Below are positions 13,501 through 25,500 of a DNA stretch of 64,000 nt, in pieces. Source of the stretch: Maylandia zebra (taxonomy: Eukaryota; Chordata; Actinopteri; Cichliformes; Cichlidae); the NCBI RefSeq assembly GCF_041146795.1, contig NC_135176.1:26111786-26175785 (forward strand). Reading direction: 5' to 3'. The first letter of the stretch is position 1; each line of letters begins with the position of its first letter. The notes under the pieces are model-generated. The model saw only the letters and a program-made list of their open reading frames with translations, was not told where the DNA came from and searched no databases. Position numbers and translations under genes: made by a program.

Positions 13501-16500
13501 ACTCAATCTCCTTCTCTACCATAGCACCTTCTAAGCATTCATCAAGATTGTTGAAGCCATTGACTTGCAGGGGGTACTGGCCAAACTGCTCAATATTATA
13601 TACCATCTTACCTGAGAAAAAAAATCACATAGATACCAGGGGATGACTGAAAATCATAGACAACACCAATAAAAAGACCAAACTCATACCCTCGTGTCTT
13701 CTTTCTGTCACAAAGGTACCATAGAAGAGCTGGACCATGGGGTTATGTTGTTTATCTTCTGCATTTCTAAAAGTAAAACATGGCATTATTTTAAATTAAT
13801 TTAGCAAGCAGTAGTGCACTAAAGATGACAATGACAAAACACGCTGGGTGCCATCAGCTTAAAACGTACTTTCCACTGGCAGCCAGCTGAAATGCATCCT
13901 CGAGCCAGTCAAGCAGTTTGTGGGAAAACTCACTGACATCCTAAAAGGGACACATTTCAAAAAGGGCAATTTACTTGTCTGAGTCATTTATTTAATTGTC
14001 TTTCTGTTATGTGCTTTTTCTGTACTCTGTCTCTGATGTATAAAGACCTAATGAAGGGCTGTCTAAGAACTAAAGGGACTGCTGAGCATTAGTATGTGCT
14101 GAATCTACATAAACATATAAACAACAAATGGGAAGGTTAAATATTATTACATTTACATGACAATCTTCACTGAAAGTTAGATAAAGAAAAAGTCTTTTAG
14201 CTCTTAATTAAAATCTTAATAAAAGATCAACTTGTTTCAGTATCATCTCATGGTCTTCCCCAGTGAATGGAGCTTGTCTAAGTGTATGACCACCTGTTGC
14301 ATGACCACTGGGAAGTCTTAAACCAAGACTAAATGATGACCAGGTGTGCATAGCACTACCTCTGGCATGCTGAACACTTGAACTCAGTCAGCCACATTAG
14401 CTAAATCTTCAGCTGATTCCCTTCTGTGAATTTTACCGGGGAATAAAAGAGTCTCAAATTGGCATCCTATTTAAACAGTTTCAGCCTGCTTATAATCTCA
14501 CTGTCCGCTTCATTAGGTACACCTTGCCAGTGCTGGAATGAACCTTATAGTGCCCTCATAACTGCCTTAATTATTATGGCATAGATTCAACAAGGTGCTG
14601 GAAATGACATGAAGTTGCTGCACATTTGTAGACTGCACAACCGTGACGAGCCATCTCCTGTTTAGTCACATCACAAAGGTGCTCTATTGGATTGATATCT
14701 GGTGAATGTGGAGCCCAAATGAGTACAGTGAACTCATTGTCATGTCACAAAACGAGTCTGAGATGATCTGAGCTTTGTGGCATGGTGCGTTATTCTGCTG
14801 GAAATAGCTATCAGATTAGAGCAGGGCGATATGGCCAAAAATATTTATCACGATATATATTTGAAAATTTGCGATAACGATATAACTGACGATATAATTG
14901 ATGCGAGACAAAATACAACTCCACAACATTACTAGCGCAAAAAGACAACCTTCCATTTATATTCACTTAAACAAGAAGCTGGTTTTTATGTACATTAAAG
15001 CTTTATAAAAATGTAACAGTACAAATGCAAATTGCTTGCTGAAAGTTTAACCAAAAGGCATTTCCACTAGAAATGGGCTGACATGTCCTGAGCATAACCA
15101 TGTATAATATCCACTGAAGTTAAAAAGAGGTGCTTTGCAACATTAAACTGCAGTGTGCAGTACGCATTTTTCGGACCATAAGGTGCACGGGATTATAAGG
15201 CACATTAAGCGAAACAAGGCAGTCAGATAAATCAAACTTTATTAAACTCATTCTTCTTGCTTCCTCCATTTCTGTACCATTGATTCCTTAATGTTGAATT
15301 CTCTGGCAGCTGCTCTATTCCCATGTTGTTGCAGTATATTAATGACTAACCTCGTATTGTGGATGGATTATCTCAGTTGTTCTCCTGACTGAAGTTTGGT
15401 CCGTTTACAGCATCCTGCCATGCGATTGCATTTGTCTCTAACCATGAAGAACCTTCACGTTAACTTTTATAAGTGGAAAAGTGTTAGTGTTCGTCCTCCA
15501 GCTTCACTGTTTATGTTATGCTAACATAGCTGTGTCGCTAGCGATCACGTAGCACATCATTATATACCAGCTAGCCCAACTTCAGTAACCCTACAAACGT
15601 CACTGCTGTTTAGTTTCCTGTCTTCATTTATGTTGCAAGTGATAGCAGAGCTGTACGTTTGAATTTTTTCAGAAATCTCTCAGTCAGAACATGCAATATC
15701 ATGCTTAGGTAACTAGCGAAACTAGCGAGCTAACTTCCGCTAGCTTCCTGCTAACTTCTAACTCCGTTAAATGTAATAACTTTTGTTTTCATGGATGCCT
15801 GGAAGTTAAACTTCATAGTTACACCTGGTAAAGCAGCAATGCTGATCGTTTTATTAAAGATGAAAGAATTTAGACAGTTTTTAACTCTAAGTGATGCTGC
15901 AGTGTTGTTTGACCTGAAGCATACGGAGTTTAGGACCCAGATTACTCCCAGATTTAAGAGCATCTTAGTCCGACAAATACGACAATAACAACGGCTGCTT
16001 GCATGTTCTGCAAAAAAATGTGCTTTGTTGTGTATCTGACGGACAAACACCAAACCAGTTCCACATCACGGAAGTTGCACCATTTTTACAAACCAATTCT
16101 GGATCATCTGTTTCACTCAACAATCGGCCATGTGCGTATGAAAACAAAGGCACTGCGCATGCGCGTTTTACTCCCATTCTATCGCGATATTTCATTTTCC
16201 TATCGTTGCCTAACATTATACCGGTATTACCGTGAACGGTATAATATGGCCCAGCCCTATATCAGATGATGGGTACACTGTGGTCTAAAGGGATCGGCAT
16301 GGTTGGCAACATGTGATAGGCTGAGGCATTTAAACAATGCTCAGTTGGTACTATGGGCCCAAATGCGCCAAGAAAATATCCACGACACCATTACAACACC
16401 ACCACTGACCTGAACCATTGAGTCGAGGCAGGGTGGATCTGTGCTTTCATGTTGTTTACACCAAATTTTGACCCCATTATCCAAATGTTGCAGCAGAAAT

Positions 16501-19500
16501 CAAGAGTCAGCTGACCAGGCAACATCTTCTATTGTCCAGTTTTGGTGAGTGCATAAAAACTGTGGCCTCAGTTTCCTGTTCTTAGCTGACAGAGGTCACA
16601 CCTGGTGTTAGCATATTGTGCATTCAGAGATGCTCTTCTGCATATATTGGTTGTAACTCAGTATGACGTTATTTGAGTTTTGCCTTCCTATCAGCTTGAA
16701 ACAGTCCTCCTGAATTCACCCAGAGATCAGCCCCTTTCTTTAATGCCTGCTCTTTTCACTTAAGCAGTCTTGTTGCTGCTCTCCCTATAGACTTTGCAAA
16801 TCTGCAGGTAGAAGGATTGGAAGGTCCCAGCCTAAAATTCATAATTATTACAGATGAAGTAACAAACCTCTTTTAACTAAAGTGGCCCTGACAGAACTGG
16901 GCTAAGAGCAGGTCAGGGCAAACACGGACTGCATGTAAATTTAATGGATTCAGTGCAAAACCCAGATAATGATGCCTGCCGTCTGCTGATCCTATTACAA
17001 TGGACACTAAAAAAAAAGTTTGTGGGCAGACTTGCTCTGGAAAATTATGGCTGGTTTCTGTCATGGTGGTTTAGAAGAGTTAAAACATCATAAATCCTTC
17101 AAAGACACAAATAAAATATTCAGCTGGAAAATAGAAAAAATAAAGAAAATGAGTCTGAGAAGGACAGCAGCTGAAAAATAGAGAGACTGCTGACCATTAA
17201 AGCCTACATGTCCCTGTAGTTAATGAGAAACAATGAAGCAGTGGCTACAAATTTCAGAGAAACCAGAAGTCTGAAGTGCCCTGCAGAAAAGGTGCTGACA
17301 GATGTGCTCTGGTTACTGTATCTGAGAGAGGAACACCTCAGCTTTATCAGCAAGTCAGAGAGTATTAAAAGCAGGTGCGGAGTTAGGTTGTTCCTTAAAA
17401 AGACAAATACTGTACATATCTTGTACCTGTTGGGCCTCATTGGTCCTGAAGGCGTCACGCAATAACTCCACAGCAGCAGAAGGATCCACAAACCTGCGGG
17501 TAGAGCCCACCATGAGGGCAAACAGGCAGCGCAGCTCCTGCATGAAGGCTATGTTCCTCTTGTCCTGTTAACGTAAACTCATCAACTTCATCACCCTTAT
17601 ATCACAGCGGCAAAGTAAGAAGAGTTATGTGTTATCCTGTTCTGTATATACTCGTGACAGTAGCTTACTTACTGAATGGCTTTTACACTTCTCCAGTATT
17701 TTCTCAGACAGATGGTAGTTGAGAACCAGTCTCCTGAACACAGGCAGGTGGAAGAGTGACTGTAACAAGACAGCATAACAAGGCACATAAATCCAGCCAT
17801 CCACTGAAGGTTGGATATGGGAGATTACCAGATGGCAGATCATCGCTACAGCAGAACATTTATTGTAACTTGGTTGAGGAGAAAATGTGGACATATGTTT
17901 ACAAATATGTTGCTTGATTAACAAAGAACACTGCTAATGTTCTGCCACTGACATTTAGCTTGCTGTTTGGAAATTTGCATGCGAGTGTTAAGTAGATTAA
18001 GTATTCACACATCAAACAACCATCACAATAACTGAAAGGTGAGGCTAATGACATCAGTTCTATTTTTTTAATGCAATGTTCTGCAGGGAAAAATAGTTGC
18101 TTGGGAATGGCTTGAGGAATACATGAGGCACAGGCAACGACCAAGCATCCAAACTTCCAAAGCATCAACTGCGAAAACCACAAAGAGCAACCAAAGTCCT
18201 GTATCCATGCCACAACGGGTCAGAGATATTTTGGTGGTTAAATAATTGGTGGAAGGTTTTGATGTTGTGGCTGATCTGCATATGAATACTGTGGTGTAGT
18301 TTCACCTGGATTCAAAAATGTAGGCTAAAATAGGCCAACATCCTCTGTTTTTTTGTTATTCTTTTTTCTTCACATACAGTGTTGCGAAAGAGTACCTGCT
18401 CCCTTCCTAATCTCTTATTTGTGGACATTTTTCACACTTACATGTTTCAGATCATGAAAAAAACTAGATAAAGATAACCTGGGCAAACACAAAATAAAGT
18501 TTAACATGATGAGTATATTTATTAAGGGGAAAAAAGCTATCCAACCCTATGTGAAAAAGTAACTGCCCCCTACAGCTAATAACTGCTTGTGCCACCCTTG
18601 GCAACAAGAACTGTAATCAAGTGTTTGTGATAACTGGCAATGAGTCTTTCATATCACTGTGGAGGAATTTTGGCCCACTCTTCTCTCCAGAATTGCTTTA
18701 ATTCAGCTACATTGGAGGGTTTTTGAGGATGAACAGCCTGTTTAACCCTTTAAAGCCTGAACCCTGAAATTATTGCCAAAAAATAATAATAAAAGACACA
18801 TAAATTGGCTACATTCCGTATTTTATGGGTGCAATTTATTACTTAAAAATGTATTGAGCTATTTATTTAGGTTTTTTCGGGGGGGAAAACGTTACATTGA
18901 TGATATAAAACAGGGGTGGGGGAAACTCCAGGCCACAAAGGCCACTGTCCTGCAGGTTTTAGATATTACCCTGGGTCAACACACCTGAATCAAATCACTA
19001 GTTCATTACCATCTGAAACATGTAAGTGTGACAAATATGCAAAAGACTAAGAAGTCAGCAAGTCGGAAAATAAGGTTTTATAACGGTATATGTCAATAGC
19101 TTAATATATTTACAGCCAGGAACAAACCCCATATCAATTTGTCATAAGATACCTATGTTTCTCAGGATAAACTAAATGCATTAATACTAATCTTATGTGT
19201 CATGTGCAGGGCTGATGGGAGCTTATAAGCACTTCTGAGTATCAAGATATGCATTTACATTTCAGAGGGAAATTCAATTACGGTTTATCTCAGTTTTACT
19301 GCAATTTAGTCCACAAAGGATAATTGAAGAAATATGAGCTGACAACTGAGTCACGTGGTCACTCAGCCTCAATCTGATAGCATAAAAATTTTCTAGGGGA
19401 GACGACGAGTCAAGCTCTGTTGAATCTACAACAGCTCAGTTGTAAAACAAGGAAGTGACTCTGGTACAATAAACAGAGAAAAAAAGGTATGATCTGAACG

Positions 19501-22500
19501 CCATTTGTATTCTAACAATACGGCCTTATTTCCCCCATTTCAATTTCCAGATAAAGGCCCGTCATATGCGGGTGGGACTTCTTAACAGATATGGAAGCAT
19601 ATCTGAGTTTAACAGAGAGAAACAATCACAGTCTCTTCTGTTTACTTTATACTCAGGCTGCCACCGCTCACTCCGTCCTCGCTCGCTATTTAATTATCAA
19701 TATAGCCGGTGTATCTCAGTTAGGGTTCTGGTTTCTGCCGAGCTACCTGATAGGCCTGGAAAAGTTAAGTTAGCTGGAATGGACTTATAATAGAATTAAG
19801 AGCTCAGATTAATACTGTATGCTCAAGCTCACCGGGAAGATGTTTAACTTTATTAGCAAGATAGAGGGTTGATGAAAAGGTGAGATAGAAGGGAGATTCT
19901 TGTGTAGCTGAACAGGTTCTGCTTTCGCTTTAAAAAGATGTCTGTACTGTACATTTTAACCCAGTGTGGTCAAATTTTACCATGGAAAAACTAGGTGACA
20001 GATATTGCTGAAAGCAAAACAGACATGTGATGATTGACACTGGATCAAGAGAAGTTAGAAATCTTTGAAAGGAAACTCCAAGTCTATAAATGTTTGTTGA
20101 ACTAAGTGCAAGAGCTATTTAGGTCTTGGGAGCAACAGAGGCGAGACTGTTAGAACAGGTGGAGATCGGTGATGAGTTTCATGCAACAGAATACATGCTA
20201 GGTGTCGCTATGTTTTCTGAATATGAATTTGAATACTTTTGTGGTCAAGTGTCATATGGGTCTAACATCGACATGTGTTATATATACACTACATTAAAAA
20301 TACAACACTAATTTATGTTAGTGGGTATCAGGGTTATTACAGTCAACTAAAATTAAACTTAAAACTGTTTACTGCTTAAGCTATTACAGCTTGGCTGATG
20401 AGGCTTTGATGGCCTTGTTTTTGAGTCGATAGATGTCTACAAGATTGTGAGTCAGCTGCTTTCAAAAAAGTAGTGTTTTTATTGTAATACCTGAACTGAT
20501 TTTGCTAAATCTTGCCTCTGACATATGCCCTTTATACAATGATAATTAAAAAGACTGAAACTCAAAATGCTTTCACCCAAAAATGAACCAAGAAAATCAA
20601 TTTAGGAAACTAAATGAAACAACTTAAAACAAAAAGTAAAAAAAAAAAAATAAATTAAAACACTTGTGACTGCTAATGCTAACCCTCAACCTCCTAATTC
20701 CTCCTCAAATTGGTGGTAAATATCTGTTATAAGTCAACAGATTCCCTATTATGTTTTGCATATTTGTTCTTCCATATGTTTTTTACTTGTCTTAAATACT
20801 TAAATTTTAAGATAGTTATTTTATAAGGAATTTTAAGTAAGTCTGTTACAGACAAGTCAATTAAAGTATTACATCCATTTGCTTAAATTCACATGGATCT
20901 CATTCTATATCAACATATTCAGGACGTTTATGGCATTACAATGTCATGTGTTCCTATTTGATCATATTTATGATTGAGGGTTTTTTTTTTCATTCTAAAT
21001 AAATTACACTATTTTACAAGCAATAATAGATTTTAGCAACATTTTGATTGTTTAGTATCTCTCTGTGAAGCATGATAGGGGTTATATTTATGGACATTTG
21101 TTGTTATTAATCTGACCTCTGTAACCAAAATGCTCCTTTTTCATCTTATTATTTGTTAGGTGAAAAAAGCTCCTTGTCCTCACCTGGATGACAGCACTGA
21201 ACCAGCAGGTGTTTCCTACATTACGAATGCCCACAGGCCAATCTTCCTGACGGATCCACTCTGCAGGGCTACACATTTCACTCTGGGCTTCACATCTCTT
21301 CCTCTTTATTCTCGCAGCATTCTCCTCTGCACTGGCTTCCAGAGCCCTGCACAACATCAGTTTACCACTTTAAAATGGTTATCTGACAACGCTATTGAAC
21401 ACAGGTTAACTCATTCCCAGTGTTATGGGTTAGGGTTAGTATAATGTAATCTTTATAAGTAAAATCACCCCAAAAAGATTTGTAGAAAAACATTAAATGT
21501 ACATCAAGAGGAGCAAATGAGTCTAACAGGTAATCAGTATTGTGGGAATTATGAGCATCAACATGCTTATACATTAAATCCAGCATTTGAAATGAAGAAC
21601 AGCTCATGGTGAATGAACTATGCTGAAGTAACTGCCCTATTCATCTGCTCACATCTCAGTGGCAAAAGAGCTGCAATGCAAAACGCGGGCCTGTTACTGG
21701 AAGCAACTCCAGGTTCAGTGTTAAAACTGCAGCTCCCAAGCTGCACACAGTTTACCCAAGTGTCCTTGGGTAAACTGTGTGGGGTACTGCTGGACCAAAA
21801 CCGCCATAACTACCCATTTTCAGTGTAAACTGAAACACTGCATGGGATGAAACGTTAAGAAATCTGAGGTTCCCCAAAGACATGGAGCTGAATCATCTTA
21901 GGGCCATCTATGATTGGATAAATGAAATCTCCTCTTCATCAAAAGTCAATGAATCACCATTACGATAATTAGTTAAGGTCTTTGATAGATGGTTATCATC
22001 TGAAAGAAATTTCATTTCAATCCATCCAGCATGGCTAGAGAGAAAGTGTAGTCAGACACTTAAAGTTCTTTGCTATTTTATCTACTTTTGATCTCAGATT
22101 AACTGCTAGACCACACTGTTTTGTGTGTTTTTGCTCCGTGTGAACTGTCAGCTGTCAGCAGTGACCTTTGCTGAGAGTGTAACACTCACACAGCCAAGAT
22201 AATAGTTGTGGCATCCATGGCCATTTAGTAGCCTGAGAGGAAAAACACTCATGCCGCTAACATTTTAATTTTCATAGTTCTCTCTATTGAAATTAAAAAG
22301 TGAATTAAACCAAAAACAAGTGTTGTATCAAATGAAAAGTCGTCCTTTACCTATGAAATTCTCGCTCCTCTTCCTGGGCTTTGTGGGACTCCTGCAGGCT
22401 GAGTTCTATAGCGGTCTGCAGTTCATCTTTAGGAAGCCCTGAACAAAAAACCACAAGAGCGTTACAACAGAGATCCTATAATTCAACTTAAAATGGGTTA

Positions 22501-25500
22501 ATGTAAAAATCACACTGAGCACTCATAATAAAATTCTGTTTCTTCTATGTGACTCTGCCTTCACTCAAACATTGTTTTCTAACTAAAGTAAATGGATGAC
22601 CCATAACATTGCTCAGATATTCTCCTGTTAGCTTACTTACCATTAAAATCCCCAAACAGATGGCTATGAATGGCAATACTTTAAATGTATATTAAAATAT
22701 GTGTAAGTTCACCTCGAAAAAAAAAAGCTTGACACATTCTTTGTACATTTTACTTGTGTTTGAAGAGCAGTGTGTTCCTTATCTGTTTCATACCTAATTT
22801 CCCTAACGCCACACATAAGTCAATCGATTTTGGCAAATCTGTAGTAGCCACTTTTGGCTGCCCCCTTGCCACAAGGGGTCACCACATGTTTGATTTGGCA
22901 GAGTTTTACTCTGGATGCCCTTCTTGATGCCACCCCAAAGGAGATTTGTGTCTCCGGCTGGACTCAAACCAACAGCCTTTTGCTGGCCAACTGAATGCAT
23001 TTACTGCTGTCTTCTCTTCTCTTTTGATGTCTCATAGTAAAGCTTTCTTTATATTCATCCATTAAGCTCAGTTTGCATTTGTGCTGGAAGTGTCACTTCT
23101 GCTATCAGCTTTGTGTCAATTTGCATCCCCAGAGTACCTTTCTGGCCCTCCCAGGCCTCTCCAGATGTCCCTGACTCCTGTGGTTCTCCAGGGTCCTGAA
23201 CCTCTGCAGTCTGGGTTGTCAGCAGTCCAACAGCATGTCCAATGTCCCCCTGACTGACCTTGAGGAGAGAGAAGAAGGAATATATAAATATTGAGGATTT
23301 TATCTGTGACTGCAACATCTAATAATACATCACAAGGATAAATCAACACATTTTAAAGACACACAAATCAAAATATAAACACATGGCCATATCCAGTCGA
23401 TTGTGCTTTAAACAAGAATTTTAGACTTGTATGACTCAATGAATACATAACCCTATTGCCGTCTGCATCTGGTTACACGATGCCTGTGAAAGTTAACCAG
23501 TGTGTTTAATGTACTGTTTGTTTAACTGTTACTTTTATGATGTTCCAATTCATTCAATCTTTTAACGGGGTTTTCATATGCAGCTGTATTTAAACATGGT
23601 AAGCTTGAGGTAGAGTGCTGGAGTGAAAAAATGGGACCCTATGGGGTCTTTAACATAATTTACACTTCAAAGACTCTTTAGCTGCCTAATAGTGCGGGAA
23701 TGGATTGCTACAGTTTAACAGTTTTAGATTCATGTTCTTCATGGTATTAAATCTTGCTATAAAACATCTCCTACCTTTTAAACTGTCTAATATATTTCTC
23801 CAGCTAAAAGCAGAATTCTCACCATTACTTAGATTACCATTTGGATTTCTTTACAAATAACTATGGCTTCAGGATGTTTGCTAGCTTATCTGTTTGTTAG
23901 CAGCATTACTCATAAAGTTATGGATGGAGATGCATTTACCAGACGTAGCATAACTTAGAAATGTTTCACATTTTTAGGGAATCTGGATATTAATCTAGGA
24001 ATGTTTGTAAGGATACTTTACCATTATGAGATGTGGGCAAATAATCAATTAAAAAATACACACATTCAGATTAGTCTTTACTCTATGTATTTCATTTCTT
24101 TCTCAAAAATCATTTTAAATATAAACAATTTCCTGAATGTCTGGAATAAATCGTCCATTTTGTACCTTTAATAATGTCATCATTTTATAATAGCCCATAA
24201 CACGTTTCAAATATTGTGGCAACAGGGAGCGAGAAGCTTGATGAGTGGAAGAAAAAGTGTAAACCTTTTCTTCCATGAAATGTAAGTTCAGGTTAGCCTG
24301 ACCTAAACCCCTTCATTAGTCGACTATATAGACAATCATATTAAAATGAAATATTATTAAAGTGAAACAGCAGATTCTTGTTGAGGCTGGTCTGCTGAGC
24401 AGGCTAAATAAGAAATGGTATTAGCTCTATCAGTTTGTGGTTCATGGTGTTTTAAATGGCCTACAAGCTTTTTAATCACATTAAAACTACAAATCTCTCA
24501 GCCACGGGAATCCCGTGAATGTTGTTCTACTGTCTGAAAGTCATAGTGTCAAACAACTGTAGTACCCTAAACATGTGATGCTGCAGATTCTAAAAGCTGA
24601 TGCTAAGTTGTTGGGCCTTACATTCAGGGCTCTGTAGAGGATCTGTTGGTCCTGGATGCCAGTGATCTCCCTCAGCTGGCTGATCAGCATTTCACTCTGC
24701 TGAGAGAACGAAAACACCAGGCAGACTTTAGATCTTTCTATCACCATTACACACAACTTCCTGTATCGGATCCATGCATTAGAGGCAGTGATGGGCTGGC
24801 ATTTCATTTCCATTTGGGTAGACAAAATGGACATAACTGTAGCACAAGTAGGCGATCCACTGGAAGTATTATTGGCTTTGAAGTTACAACTGTTACGAAA
24901 TAAATATCACTACAGTAACAATGGCAACAATAAGTCCTCCATTTAGATTGGCTCAATAATCCTTGCTTTCACTATCCAAGTCTGTCCTCCATCAAGAATG
25001 AAATATGTTGTAAAGAATACGCCACCAACAAAATAAATGAATAGTGCTTTTGTTCTCACCAAAAGCTATTGGTAGTTTTTCTCTGATAGCTGAAATGGCA
25101 CTCAAAGAAAGAAAAATGTGAAAAATTGACTTTCAAAAGAGAAAAAAAGAGCCCTGTTGTCAGAAGAGGCAAAAAAGATGATTTATCCAAAGGAATTCAA
25201 AAGTAAAACACCAGTCAACTTCCTTATGAGCATTCCCTCAGCAGAGAAAACACCAGGATTTCAGAGGGGATCTCACGATCATTCAGCTGGCATTACTCCT
25301 GCCAGAAAGTGACGTCTGGTCTATATATCACCAGTACTGAGGGTACACAAGACCAGTCTAAGAAAGTCACTTGTGGTAACCAAAAGATGTCAAGGTTAGT
25401 GTGTCATCCCACTTACAGTCCTCCTTACCTAATGTACATGGAGTGGAACAAACTGAGGACCACATAAGTGCATGGCTCATGTGTGGCTCATCTCTATTCT

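Noticed and set aside
15791-16269. Short open frames inside the hAT-like insert as a transposase
   Set aside because: They overlap in both strands, and no hAT dimerisation or catalytic motif is visible.
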